Counted from the first letter of the stretch, positions 18,215 through 27,458 are shown. The stretch is DNA of 64,000 nucleotides from Afipia sp. (GCA_017308595.1 JAFKER010000005.1:62001-126000), one strand, 5' to 3'. The notes: generated by a model from the letters alone, not told the origin. Numbers and translations are program-made.

Positions 18215-19279
18215 ATGCTTCGCCAAACTAAGACGGCCGATAACAGGTCGCATAAAGATCGCTCGACCCGCTGGCGCAATTACATTCCCGGTATCGCACT
18301 TTGTGTGGTCATTTCTGCCCTGTCGCTCGCCGTTCAATCTGTCGAGACACATGTCTTCAGCCATCCTTATGTGGATGTTATTGTCCTCGCGATCATCCTT
18401 GGCATGGTCATACGCGCCGTCTGGCAGCCTGGAGAGCGCTGGCAACCGGGGATCGCGTTCAGTGCGAAACAGCTCCTTGAAATCGCCGTGATGTTGCTCG
18501 GCGCGTCGCTCAGTTTGGCTGCGATCGCTGCGTCTGGTCCGCTATTGCTGATGGCGGTCGTCGCGACTGTCGCTGTTGCATTGGCATTCAGCTACGGCGT
18601 CAGCAGGATGCTGGGCTTGTCGATCAGGATGTCGATCCTGATTGCCTGCGGTAACTCAATCTGCGGCAATTCCGCGATCGCGGCTGTAGCTCCGGTCATT
18701 CGCGCAAACAGTGACGACGTCGGAGCTTCCATTTCCTTCACTGCGATCCTTGGGGTCTTAACTGTCATCGGCTTGCCGCTGTTCATCCCGCTTCTCAATC
18801 TGACCGCCTCACAATACGGGATACTGGCCGGACTGACGGTCTATGCGGTACCGCAGGTGTTGGCGGCTACTCTGCCAGTCGGACTTGTAAGCGTGCAGAT
18901 CGGCACATTGGTCAAGTTGCTGCGCGTCTTGATGCTGGGACCTGTAGTAATCGCACTTACGATATTCGCGAAGAATATCCGGAGCGAGGGGGCGATGCTC
19001 ACAGCCGGTGATGCTCGTAATCGTTTCACATGGGTACCCTGGTTCATTCCCGGGTTCCTGTTTTTGTCCGCCGCGCGATCATTCGACTTGATACCTCATG
19101 CCGCCATCCTGCCAATTGCTAAGATTGCAGGATTTCTTACTGTTGTCTCGATGGCGGCCCTCGGTTTGGGCGTCGATCTAAAGCTCCTTGGCAGGATCGG
19201 GGCAAGGGTAACTGCGGCTGTGTCGCTGTCCCTGATCGTTCTCATCTCGATCAGCCTTGCTCTTGTGCATTTATTTTGA
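18215..19279 (+). CDS. YeiH/UPF0324 family putative sulfate or anion exporter
   Basis: This integral membrane protein has about 354 residues and roughly ten hydrophobic segments. Family blocks include ILGMVIRAVW near residue 70, LLEIAVMLLGASL and the ACGNSICGNSAIAAVAPVI loop, which is diagnostic for UPF0324/YeiH. A GTG at 18179 is also in frame, but the ATG at 18215 has GGAG six bases upstream and is preferred. The transported substrate of this family is not settled; sulfate and sulfite have been suggested. Its position beside the sulfonate-dehydrogenase-like locus makes an inorganic sulfur product worth considering. Confidence 0.85.
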   Translation: MLRQTKTADNRSHKDRSTRWRNYIPGIALCVVISALSLAVQSVETHVFSHPYVDVIVLAIILGMVIRAVWQPGERWQPGIAFSAKQLLEIAVMLLGASLSLAAIAASGPLLLMAVVATVAVALAFSYGVSRMLGLSIRMSILIACGNSICGNSAIAAVAPVIRANSDDVGASISFTAILGVLTVIGLPLFIPLLNLTASQYGILAGLTVYAVPQVLAATLPVGLVSVQIGTLVKLLRVLMLGPVVIALTIFAKNIRSEGAMLTAGDARNRFTWVPWFIPGFLFLSAARSFDLIPHAAILPIAKIAGFLTVVSMAALGLGVDLKLLGRIGARVTAAVSLSLIVLISISLALVHLF

Positions 19280-19339
19280 TCAAGAGCGGGCGGGTAAGCC
19301 CGAGCAGGATTTCGAGGGAATCTGCGAGAAAACTCGGCG

Positions 19340-20380
19340 CTAACCGAGCTTGGATTTTGCAGTCGGCGCCGACATGGTGCTTCCACGCATAATCAGCTCG
19401 GTAGCAATGATCTGGCTTTTTACGGGAATGCTTTTGCGCGCAGCATCGATCAGGGCGTCTGCCGCGGCGTGTCCCATTCGCTTTGCTGGGACGTGAACGC
19501 TGGAGAGCGGAGGGTTCACGACCCTTGTGATTGGCAAATCGTCGAATCCGATGATCGAAACGTCTTTCGGGACGCGGATTTTCAATCGTTGACAGGCAAA
19601 CAGAGCGCCGAGTGCTTGAATGTCGTTCGCACAAAACAGCGCGGTCGGGGGATTCGCCAGCGCGAGAAGCCGCGTGGCGGCCTCCGCGGCCACCTCGATT
19701 TCGAAGGGCTGTTCCGACACGAGCTCCGGATCGTACGGAATTTTATATCGCGAGAGAACCGAGCGATAAGCCTCTAATCGCTGGGCGGCCCGATCATTGA
19801 TGCTGGTCATCCCGCATATCAGGCCGATTCGGTTATGCCCCAGTTTGATGAGCATTTCAGTGGCTTCTGCTGCCGCCGCGCGATTGTCGAAGGAGATCGC
19901 CGGAATCGTCGCCTTGGGGCTGAGGGACCAAGTCACCACAAAAGGGATGCGGTAGTGGCGAAGGAGTTCATAAAGAGCTGGGTCACGCTTGTAGCCAGTA
20001 AGGATAACGCCCTCGACGCGACTCTCAATCAGCTTGCGAATGATCTGCCGTTCAATGTCGGCCGAATAATTCGCGTTCGCAATCAGCAGGCTGAGGTCAG
20101 CCGCTTGCAGCCTGCTCTGGATGGCTTCAGTGAACTCCGCATAGATCGAGTTTGAAATTGTCGGCACGATCAATCCGACCACGCCGGTGCGCTGCGATGA
20201 GAACGTGGCGGCTCGTCCGTCCGGCACAAAGTGGTGCCGATTAACGAGCTTGAGTATTCGCTCCCGCGTTTCCGGGGCAACGCTATCGGGATTGCGAAGG
20301 GTGCGACTGATGGTAGCGACCGAAACCCCCGCTTGTTCGGCAAGCCAGCGAATCGTTACTGATTTTGGTTTGTCTTTCAT
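19340..20380 (-). CDS. LacI-family transcriptional repressor
   Basis: This 346-residue regulator has an N-terminal LacI helix-turn-helix (VTIRWLAEQAGVSVATISRTLRNPDSV), a hinge and a periplasmic-binding-protein-like effector domain with TGVVGLIVPTISNSIYAEF. The frame is open to 20416, but the ATG at 20380 gives the normal N-terminus. It is divergent from the hisD-like/malic-enzyme/ABC operon. The intergenic region holds a perfect LacI-type palindrome overlapping a strong promoter for that operon, so repression of that operon, and possibly of its own gene, is strongly suggested. Confidence 0.92.
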   Translation of the reverse strand: MKDKPKSVTIRWLAEQAGVSVATISRTLRNPDSVAPETRERILKLVNRHHFVPDGRAATFSSQRTGVVGLIVPTISNSIYAEFTEAIQSRLQAADLSLLIANANYSADIERQIIRKLIESRVEGVILTGYKRDPALYELLRHYRIPFVVTWSLSPKATIPAISFDNRAAAAEATEMLIKLGHNRIGLICGMTSINDRAAQRLEAYRSVLSRYKIPYDPELVSEQPFEIEVAAEAATRLLALANPPTALFCANDIQALGALFACQRLKIRVPKDVSIIGFDDLPITRVVNPPLSSVHVPAKRMGHAAADALIDAARKSIPVKSQIIATELIMRGSTMSAPTAKSKLG

Positions 20381-20409
20381 TCTCGTCAGAAGAAGGCAAA
20401 CGCCGGGAG

Positions 20410-20438
20410 TTGACAAGCGAAACCAGACGGCGAATACT
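20410..20438 (+). promoter_or_regulatory. Sigma70-type promoter of the hisD-like operon
   Basis: A perfect -35 box TTGACA (20410-20415) is followed after 17 bases by AATACT (20433-20438), four of six matches to TATAAT. Transcription would start near 20445, inside the palindromic operator and about 40 bases before the ATG at 20485. Confidence 0.7.
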
Positions 20439-20456
20439 AATGTAACCGGTTACATT
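20439..20456. promoter_or_regulatory. Palindromic LacI-family operator
   Basis: The 18-base sequence AATGTAACCGGTTACATT is a perfect inverted repeat centred on the CG that LacI-family proteins typically need. It begins directly after the -10 box and covers the expected transcription start, a classic repression position. The divergent LacI-family gene starts 58 bases away. Binding is inferred from sequence only. Confidence 0.85.
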
Positions 20457-20484
20457 CTTCAGACTGTTTATGAGGCGATAGCTA

Positions 20485-21774
20485 ATGGTCGACTATTTGA
20501 AGCGGGCAGAGCAGCAATCCCGGCAAGACAATCGCGATCTGATTGATCGCGTTCGGACCATGATCTCCGACATTGAGCTGGGCGGGGATGAAGCTGTTCG
20601 CCGATATGCGCGCGACCTCGATGGATGGGAAGCGAAAGACTTCCGGGTGTCGGAAGACGAAATTGCTGCGGCGCGCAAAGCCATGAGCAAGGTTTTTAAG
20701 GAAGATTTCGCGTTCTGCAAAAAGCAGGTGACCGATTTCGCAAAGCGCCAAAGGGATTCGCTCTCGGAGTTCGAGGCGGAGTTCGGCAACGGAATTACGC
20801 TCGGTCAGAAGATCATCCCGGTCGATGCCGTCGGGTGCTACATTCCGGGCGGAAAGTATCCGCTTATCTCCGCGGCAATCATGAGCGTTGCAACGGCGCG
20901 CGTAGCGGGTGTCAATCACGTCATCGGTGCGGCGCCGCCGCGTGACGGAAAGGGAATCTTTCCACCGACCCTGTATGCTCTGGCAGAGTCCGGCGCCACG
21001 GACATTTACGCGATAGGGGGCGTTCAGGCGCTCGCCGCGATGGCCTATGGCCGTGTGGGCATGCGTCCGGTTGACATGATCACGGGCCCTGGGAACGCAT
21101 ATGTCGCTGAAGCGAAACGCCAGTTGTTCGGACTCGTCGGAATAGACCTTCCCGCCGGTCCGACAGAAATTTTGGTCATTGCGGACGAGAGCGCTGATCC
21201 CGCACTCGTTGCGACAGATCTCCTTGGACAGGCAGAGCATGGGCCAGATAGTCCGGCGTGGCTGATTACGACTTCTGCGAAGCTGGGGCGCGAGGTCATT
21301 GCGGAAATTGAGCGTCAATTGCTGACCTTGCCGACCGCCGCCATTGCCTCTGCCGCCTGGAGTCGCTGGGGTGAGGTTGCTGTCGTGCGGGACGACGATG
21401 CCGCGATTGCTCTGAGCGATCAATACGCGCCCGAACATCTGGAGGTCCTGACCAAGCGAAACGATTACTACCTCGATCGTCTCAAGAACTACGGCAGCTT
21501 GTTTGTCGGTGAGGAAAGCACCGTCGCCTACGGCGATAAGGGAGTCGGCACCAATCACACCCTGCCGACGGGGCGCGCAGCGCGTTACACCGGTGGCTTA
21601 TGGGTAGGGAAGTTCCTGAAGACCGTCACGTATCAGCGCCTGACGCCGGAAGCGAGCGAAAGCATTGCTCCGATCATGGGGCGGATGTGTGCCAGTGAGG
21701 GGATGCTGGCGCATGAACTGACGGCGACCGTTCGCCAGCAGCGGTATGCTCAGCAGCGCCGGAGTGTCTCCTGA
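20485..21774 (+). CDS. HisD-family dehydrogenase, probably sulfopropanediol 3-dehydrogenase (HpsN-like)
   Basis: This 429-residue zinc-dependent NAD dehydrogenase has the histidinol-dehydrogenase fold. All catalytic positions are present: Gln249, His252, Asp351 and His410 match the zinc ligands, and Glu317-His318 match the catalytic pair. The C-terminal block YGDKGVGTNHTLP followed by AARYTGGLWVGKF differs from biosynthetic HisD (usually GPNHVLPTGG then ARFSSGL) and recalls HpsN, which oxidises 2,3-dihydroxypropane-1-sulfonate to sulfolactate. No histidine gene is nearby; the neighbours are a LacI repressor, a malic enzyme and a sugar-type importer. A catabolic role on a polyol or hydroxy-sulfonate is therefore favoured. 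The HpsN call rests on remembered family patterns and needs phylogeny. Confidence 0.75.
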   Translation: MVDYLKRAEQQSRQDNRDLIDRVRTMISDIELGGDEAVRRYARDLDGWEAKDFRVSEDEIAAARKAMSKVFKEDFAFCKKQVTDFAKRQRDSLSEFEAEFGNGITLGQKIIPVDAVGCYIPGGKYPLISAAIMSVATARVAGVNHVIGAAPPRDGKGIFPPTLYALAESGATDIYAIGGVQALAAMAYGRVGMRPVDMITGPGNAYVAEAKRQLFGLVGIDLPAGPTEILVIADESADPALVATDLLGQAEHGPDSPAWLITTSAKLGREVIAEIERQLLTLPTAAIASAAWSRWGEVAVVRDDDAAIALSDQYAPEHLEVLTKRNDYYLDRLKNYGSLFVGEESTVAYGDKGVGTNHTLPTGRAARYTGGLWVGKFLKTVTYQRLTPEASESIAPIMGRMCASEGMLAHELTATVRQQRYAQQRRSVS

Positions 21775-23093
21775 TGTCGGGGGCTGATACGCGCTGGACC
21801 GTTACGCAGGAGGCTGCTGTCTCTGCCGTCCGTGACGTCTTCTGCGGGCACGGCAAACTTGAGGTCGTACCCAAGGTTCACGTTGGATCGCTGCGCGATG
21901 TCGCGACGCTGTATACGCCCGGCGTCGGCACGCTGGTGCAAAGGATTGTCGCGGATGCGAGTCAGGCTGACATTCTAACCAACCGCGCAAACACGATTGC
22001 GGTGGTGACCGATGGTACCGCCGTGCTCGGCTTCGGCCGCACTGGACCACTTCCTGCCGTGCCCGTAATGGAGGGCAAGGCGATTATGTTCAAATTGCTT
22101 GCGGGCCTTGATGCGGTTCCGCTCTGTCTTGATGTGCGGGACCCGGCCAAACTGGTCGATCATATTGCCGCGCTTGAGCCCTCGTTCGCCGGCTTCAATC
22201 TGGAAGATGTCGCCTCGCCGCATTGCTTCGCGACTGTTGAGGAGTTGACCAGACGATTGTCCGTTCCTGTTTTCCATGATGATCAATACGGCACCGCAAC
22301 TGTCATTGTTGCCGGTTTGATGAATGCGTTGAAGGTCGTTGGCAAGAAGAAGGAAGATATCCGTATTGTTGTAAACGGAGCAGGTGCGGCTGGTACAGCC
22401 GCTGCGCGGCTGTGTCTCGCCTGGGGCGCCGGCGATGTCGTTGTGTGTGACCGGCACGGTGTCCTTTGCGAGGGAGAAATGCAGCCATCGCCGCATATGG
22501 CAGCTCTCGCCTCCATCACAAACAAATCGAGAATCAAGGGTGTTCTTAGTGATGCGATGAAGGGGGCGGATGCCTTCATTGGCCTAAGCACGGGGCCTCT
22601 TATTAATGCAAGTCATATTCAGTCGATGGCCAAATCCGCAGTTGTTTTCGCCTGCGCCAATCCCGTACCGGAGATCATGCCGCATGAGGCGATAGCGGCG
22701 GGTGCTGCAATTGCGGGCAGCGGGCGTTTCGATGCACCGAACCAATGTAACAACGTGCTCGCGTTTCCAGGAATTATGCGTGGCGCAGTCGACGTGTCGG
22801 TCAAGAACATCACCGAGACGATTTGTCTCGCTGCGTCGCGAGCAATTGCGGATCATGTGACGACAGCGCAACTAGGGGCGGAGAACGTACTGCCCAATCC
22901 GTTGGATTCTGAACTTTGCCCAATGGTCGCTGAAGCTGTCGCTGCTCAGGCCGTGATAGAAGGCCTCGCGAGAAAGCCGCACATACGTGGAGCGATTGCG
23001 GAACGGGTTCGCGCGCTCAACCGGGTATCGGGTCAACAGCAAGAAATATTGCATGGTCTCATACAGAAGAAAGCCGAAGCAACGGCCAATTAG
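21774..23093 (+). CDS. Malic-enzyme family protein with altered active-site motifs
   Basis: This 439-residue protein is similar in length to the malic-enzyme part of bacterial MaeB and lacks the phosphotransacetylase-like C-terminus. Present are YTPGV (Tyr47), MEGK (Lys102), NLED (Glu144), FHDD (Asp169, Asp170) and the Rossmann motif VNGAGAAGTAAARL. Two usually constant blocks differ: GNIGP is GRTGP (Arg89, Thr90) and DDQHGTA is DDQYGTA (Tyr172), both close to the substrate and metal. Malate decarboxylation is the default role. The substitutions and the HpsN-like partner make a malate analogue such as sulfolactate conceivable (inference). The ATG overlaps the upstream stop by one base. Confidence 0.8.
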   Translation: MSGADTRWTVTQEAAVSAVRDVFCGHGKLEVVPKVHVGSLRDVATLYTPGVGTLVQRIVADASQADILTNRANTIAVVTDGTAVLGFGRTGPLPAVPVMEGKAIMFKLLAGLDAVPLCLDVRDPAKLVDHIAALEPSFAGFNLEDVASPHCFATVEELTRRLSVPVFHDDQYGTATVIVAGLMNALKVVGKKKEDIRIVVNGAGAAGTAAARLCLAWGAGDVVVCDRHGVLCEGEMQPSPHMAALASITNKSRIKGVLSDAMKGADAFIGLSTGPLINASHIQSMAKSAVVFACANPVPEIMPHEAIAAGAAIAGSGRFDAPNQCNNVLAFPGIMRGAVDVSVKNITETICLAASRAIADHVTTAQLGAENVLPNPLDSELCPMVAEAVAAQAVIEGLARKPHIRGAIAERVRALNRVSGQQQEILHGLIQKKAEATAN

Positions 23094-23120
23094 CAACGTC
23101 GCACATCCAGGGAGGATTCT

Positions 23121-24512
23121 ATGACGAACAAGGACACAACCAACACCCGATCTTTGATCGATCGACGAGGCTTCCTCGGCGGAGCCGCGGCTGTCGGTAT
23201 CGGCGCTCAAAGCCTGTTCACTGCGGGAGGCGCGTCCGCCCAAAGCTCCAAGACTGGAACGATCCGCGTTTGGGGTGAGCCGGGGCCATACGGCGGTGCC
23301 GGCGTGGCGGCGATGAACGAGTGGGCGCAGAAGAATGCACCCGGTCTCAAGTTCGAAATCGAAACCATTCCGTGGGACGGAGTTTACGTCAAGCTGATGA
23401 CGGATCTCGCGGCTCGTCGTCCTCCCTCACTCATCAGCGTCGAATCGCCGATTGCCATGCAGTTGATGGCAGAGGGACTGTTGCTTCCGGTTGACGACAT
23501 GGTCGACAAAATCGGACGCGATCGCCTCGTGGATGGCGTTAAATGGGATTACTGGGGCAACTGGAAGGGCAAGCAATACGTCATCCCGGCGCATCACCAG
23601 CCGCATCTATTGCTCGTCCGCACCGATATCGTGAACGAACTCGGGTTGAAGGATCCGGATACCTGGGATTGGAATGACCTGCTGAATGCTGCAAAGACGA
23701 TTACGCAGAAGAAGCAGAACATGGCCGGTTTCTGCATGGCGCTGGGCCGGAATCTCTGCACGGACTATCATTTTGCAGCGCTTCTTCATGCTGCCGGCGG
23801 ACGTATGTTCGACACCTCGAACAAGTTCGAAGTGGCGTTCGATAGCCCCGAGACCGTTGAGGCGCTGACTTTCGTGAAAGAGCTGCTGCCCTACATGCCG
23901 AAGGGTGCTGTCGAGTATAGCTTCCTTCAGGTGGTCGACGCGCACGTCACGGGCCAAACTGCCATGAGCTTTTATTGGGGCCGGACATTGGGTCGCGCTG
24001 CCGAAGAAGCGAAGCCGATCTTTGAGGCAACGGAGGCGTTCAATCACGCGCGCAATCCGCGAACCAAGCGGCGCAGCAACTGGAATGACTTCCAGGGATG
24101 GTGCATTCCCGCGCAGAACAATCCGTACATTGAAGAAGTCAAGCAGGCGCTGCTTTACCAGCAGACCAGCAAGGAGTGGTTGGTAAAGTACTGCCATTCG
24201 CTGATGCCAAACGTCGCGCCGACTTACAAGGACGTGGCGAATTCGGAGGAGTTGAAGAACCACCCGTTCTACAAATCCAAGCCGAAAACGGTAGAGACTT
24301 ATTATACCGGCTCGCTTCCGAACTCGAGCAGTACCGCGAACGAGCTACTGATGGGTGTCAATCCGCTCTCCGGATATGTCCATGGCCGTTCCATCCTGGC
24401 GCAGACCGTTCAGAAGGTTGTCATCGACAATCAGACTCCTCAGCAAGCAGCAAAGTGGGGTGCTCGGGAACTGGAAGCAATTCGCCGCGAGAACATTCGC
24501 CTGCTCGGATGA
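23121..24512 (+). CDS. ABC transporter substrate-binding protein (family 1), Tat-exported
   Basis: This 463-residue periplasmic binding protein belongs to a carbohydrate-type (CUT1) importer. The N-terminus has a twin-arginine signal (DRRGFLGGAAAVGIG...) ending near GGASAQS, so it should be exported folded. The mature part starts with TIRVWGEPGPYGG, typical of family 1 binding proteins. GGAGG precedes the ATG at 23121. The co-encoded dehydrogenase and malic enzyme suggest a small polyol- or hydroxyacid-like ligand, which the sequence cannot define. Confidence 0.88.
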   Translation: MTNKDTTNTRSLIDRRGFLGGAAAVGIGAQSLFTAGGASAQSSKTGTIRVWGEPGPYGGAGVAAMNEWAQKNAPGLKFEIETIPWDGVYVKLMTDLAARRPPSLISVESPIAMQLMAEGLLLPVDDMVDKIGRDRLVDGVKWDYWGNWKGKQYVIPAHHQPHLLLVRTDIVNELGLKDPDTWDWNDLLNAAKTITQKKQNMAGFCMALGRNLCTDYHFAALLHAAGGRMFDTSNKFEVAFDSPETVEALTFVKELLPYMPKGAVEYSFLQVVDAHVTGQTAMSFYWGRTLGRAAEEAKPIFEATEAFNHARNPRTKRRSNWNDFQGWCIPAQNNPYIEEVKQALLYQQTSKEWLVKYCHSLMPNVAPTYKDVANSEELKNHPFYKSKPKTVETYYTGSLPNSSSTANELLMGVNPLSGYVHGRSILAQTVQKVVIDNQTPQQAAKWGARELEAIRRENIRLLG

Positions 24513-24566
24513 ATGACTTAGCCGGGCAGCAGAGGCTGCCCGGCGCCATCTTTGAACGGAAAGACA

Positions 24567-25463
24567 ATGCGCCGTCTCGATTTCCTGCAGTCCGATCGAT
24601 TCGTGGGGTTGCTCTTCATTGCCCCATTCGTCGTTACGGCCATCTTATTTATGGTCTATCCGATTGTTGAAGCCATTCGAATGGCGTTCTTCAGCTACAA
24701 TCCTCTGCGGCCTGATCTGATTTCCTACGCGGGACTGGCGAACTTCGAATACATCTTCTCGGATCCGCTGTTTTGGAGTTCGTTCGCGCAGGGCACAATC
24801 TGGACTCTGCTGTCGATTCTCTTCCAGACGGTATTCGGTGTCGGCATTGCGCTGTTGCTACATCGCAAGCTGTTTGGAATGGCGATCTTTCGCGGACTTC
24901 TGCTTTTCCCCTACATCGTGCCGACGGTTGTTATCGCCCTGATCTGGCGCTGGATTTTCAATCCCGAGATCGGCGTCATCAACTACAGTCTTCAGGCTGC
25001 CGGCTTGATTGGTGAGCCGATCTATTGGTTGTCAACGCCTACCATGGCGATGGCTTCCACGATCATGCTGAACGTTTGGAAGTACACGCCATTCGTCGTC
25101 ATTTGCGTGCTGGCGCGGCTGCAAGCGGTGCCGCTGGAGCTTTACGATGCGGCCAAGGTCGATGGTGCTGGTGCATTCCGGCGTTTTCTGGATGTGACCT
25201 TGCCACAGCTCCGAGAGGTTCTGATTGTTGTGATCGTGTTCCGCACGGTCTGGACCTTCAACAAGTTCGAAGAAATCTATCTGCTGACGAAGGGCGGGCC
25301 TGGAACATCGACCTTTAATCTCGCCGTGTACTCATTCGAACAATCGATGGCCAGCCTCAGGCTTGGTGTTGGCGCGGCGACTGGAGTCGTCATGATGATC
25401 ATGCTGATGATCGGAAGCGTTCTGTATTTGCGCGTGGCAGGCTTTGGTACCGAGGAGAAATGA
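24567..25463 (+). CDS. CUT1 ABC transporter permease (MalF/UgpA-like)
   Basis: This 298-residue inner-membrane permease has about six hydrophobic segments. The cytoplasmic EAA loop reads YDAAKVDGAGAFRRFLDVTLPQL, the contact site for the ATPase. A TTG at 24552 is in frame, but the ATG at 24567 has GGAAAG immediately upstream and is preferred. The last codons overlap the next permease start as ATGA. Confidence 0.88.
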   Translation: MRRLDFLQSDRFVGLLFIAPFVVTAILFMVYPIVEAIRMAFFSYNPLRPDLISYAGLANFEYIFSDPLFWSSFAQGTIWTLLSILFQTVFGVGIALLLHRKLFGMAIFRGLLLFPYIVPTVVIALIWRWIFNPEIGVINYSLQAAGLIGEPIYWLSTPTMAMASTIMLNVWKYTPFVVICVLARLQAVPLELYDAAKVDGAGAFRRFLDVTLPQLREVLIVVIVFRTVWTFNKFEEIYLLTKGGPGTSTFNLAVYSFEQSMASLRLGVGAATGVVMMIMLMIGSVLYLRVAGFGTEEK

Positions 25464-26365
25464 ACGTGAACGCCGATAGCCTCTGGCTTGCGACAAAAAA
25501 AATCTTCTTGTACGTGCTTTTGTGCCTCGTGACGTTCGCGGTCTGCTTTCCGCTTATCTGGGCGTTGTCGACCTCGCTTAAGCCGAAATCCGAGATATTC
25601 GCCACGCCGCCGACGTTGATTCCTCATACGACGACCTTCGAAAACTACGAAGCGCTGCTGAGCGGCCGCCAACAATACTATCAATCCGGTGAGGGCAAGC
25701 AGGAGACAGGCCCATCTCCGGCGCAGTTCTTCACGCGATGGTTCGTTAATAGCGTGATCGTGACACTTGGGTCGACGCTCATCAGTATCGTTGTATCTAC
25801 ACTCGCGGCTTATAGCGTCACCCGGTTCAGATACTGGGGCCGGAGCGCGATTCCCTATTTCAGCCTGCTTGGCTATATGGTCCCATCCATCATCTTCGTA
25901 TTTCCGCTGTTTCTGATGATGGTTCGGCTTGAACTCACAGATAACCTGCTGAGTCTTGTCTTCGGCTACGTGTGCATCACGCTTCCGTTCTGTATGTGGC
26001 TGATGTGGGCGTTCATGCGTTCGATCCCAATTGAGATCGAGGAGGCGGCTCTTATCGATGGAGCATCCCGATATCAGGTCTTCGCGGACGTCGTTCTGCC
26101 AACAGCATTGCCCGGAATCATAGCGGCGTCGATCTTTTCGATGATCGTGTCGTGGAATGACTATCTTTTCGGCCGTGTGTTCATCAACTCGCTGGACAAT
26201 CTCACTCTCACCGTAGGCGTGATGCTGTTCTTCGAAGGCACGCATGTGGACTGGGGCTTGTTAATGGCGGCGTCTGTTCTGATGACGGTGCCGATGGCGA
26301 TTTTGTTCATGGCTCTGCAACGCCATCTCGTCGCTGGTTTCGGCGCTGGCGCGGTCAAAGGCTAA
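25460..26365 (+). CDS. CUT1 ABC transporter permease (MalG/UgpE-like)
   Basis: This 301-residue second permease has six predicted membrane segments. Its EAA loop is EEAALIDGASRYQVFADVVLPTALPG. A periplasmic loop of about 45 residues (SGRQQYYQSGEGKQETGPS) between the first two segments is longer than usual. It is translationally coupled to the upstream permease by a four-base overlap preceded by GAGGAG. Confidence 0.88.
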   Translation: MNVNADSLWLATKKIFLYVLLCLVTFAVCFPLIWALSTSLKPKSEIFATPPTLIPHTTTFENYEALLSGRQQYYQSGEGKQETGPSPAQFFTRWFVNSVIVTLGSTLISIVVSTLAAYSVTRFRYWGRSAIPYFSLLGYMVPSIIFVFPLFLMMVRLELTDNLLSLVFGYVCITLPFCMWLMWAFMRSIPIEIEEAALIDGASRYQVFADVVLPTALPGIIAASIFSMIVSWNDYLFGRVFINSLDNLTLTVGVMLFFEGTHVDWGLLMAASVLMTVPMAILFMALQRHLVAGFGAGAVKG

Positions 26366-26384
26366 TCTAGCGAAAGATAAGAAA

Positions 26385-27458
26385 ATGGACGTTAAGTTAC
26401 AGCGCATCAACAAGAGCTTTGGCAGCGTTTCTATTCTCAAGGACGTGGATCTCGTATTTCCGAGCCACAAGTTCGTGACTCTCCTGGGCCCGTCCGGTTG
26501 TGGCAAGACAACGCTGCTTCGGATGATCGCGGGCCTGGAAGAGATTTCTGCAGGTAGCATCCTGTTTGGTGATCGCGAGATCAACAAGCTTGCGCCGCGG
26601 GATCGCAACATTGCCATGGTGTTCCAGTCTTACGCGCTTTACCCGCAGATGACGGTTCGGCGAAATCTTGGTTACGGATTGCGCGTGCGCAAGACACCTG
26701 AATCGGAGATTGCTTCGGCTGTCGAGCGAGTTGCCCGGATTCTCGAGATTGATCATCTCCTCGATCGAAAGCCTGCGCAATTGTCGGGCGGTCAACGCCA
26801 GCGCGTGGCCCTCGGCCGGGCGATGGTCCGTAAGCCCGACATCTTTCTCATGGATGAACCGCTTTCCAATCTTGATGCGAAATTGCGCGTGACGATGCGC
26901 GGTGAGCTGCGGCGCTTTCATTTGGATCTCAATGCAACCACCGTTTATGTGACTCATGACCAGCTCGAAGCCATGACCATGTCGGATCTGATTGCCGTCA
27001 TGCACAAAGGTGTTGTGCAGCAATTTGGCACGCCCGAAGACGTGTACAAGCGGCCGGCAAATCTCTTCGTCGCCGGGTTTATCGGGAGTCCGCCGATGAA
27101 CTTCCTGGAGGGTGATGTGGAGGGCAGTCGCTTCAAGATTGGCGAGGCGGCCCTGCCATTGCCTCCGTTGAATAGCGCGAAGGCATCAGGTTCCGCTGCG
27201 GTGATCGGCGTGCGTCCCCAGGATTTGAGTTTGATGGAGTCGGGTGGTCCCGATGCCCTTGCCGGGAGAGTTTCATTGGTAGAGTTGCTCGGCTCGGAAA
27301 AGCTCGTTGAAGTCCAAATATCTGACCGGAAGCGCATAAGTGTGCAGGTGCGTGCCGATTCACAGGTTGGTCTCGGCGAGAATGTTCACGTCGGGTTCGA
27401 TGCGCAAAGTATTCATGTCTTCGACAAGCAGACCGAGCAATCGCTGTTGGCCCGATAG
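26385..27458 (+). CDS. CUT1 ABC transporter ATP-binding protein (UgpC/MsmK-like)
   Basis: This 357-residue ATPase has Walker A GPSGCGKTT, signature LSGGQRQR, Walker B IFLMDEP and an H-loop His in VTHDQ. The C-terminal ~120 residues form the TOBE regulatory domain (GVRPQDLSLMESGG). It is the last gene of the operon that starts at 20485 and completes the importer. Confidence 0.9.
   Translation: MDVKLQRINKSFGSVSILKDVDLVFPSHKFVTLLGPSGCGKTTLLRMIAGLEEISAGSILFGDREINKLAPRDRNIAMVFQSYALYPQMTVRRNLGYGLRVRKTPESEIASAVERVARILEIDHLLDRKPAQLSGGQRQRVALGRAMVRKPDIFLMDEPLSNLDAKLRVTMRGELRRFHLDLNATTVYVTHDQLEAMTMSDLIAVMHKGVVQQFGTPEDVYKRPANLFVAGFIGSPPMNFLEGDVEGSRFKIGEAALPLPPLNSAKASGSAAVIGVRPQDLSLMESGGPDALAGRVSLVELLGSEKLVEVQISDRKRISVQVRADSQVGLGENVHVGFDAQSIHVFDKQTEQSLLAR

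Noticed and set aside
20485-21774. Histidinol dehydrogenase for histidine biosynthesis
   Set aside because: No his genes nearby, LacI-regulated import operon context, and a non-HisD C-terminal substrate block.
25277-26245. 322-codon minus-strand frame antisense to the two ABC permeases
   Set aside because: Highly charged, low-complexity reading caused by hydrophobic codons on the other strand; the permeases are clearly the genes.
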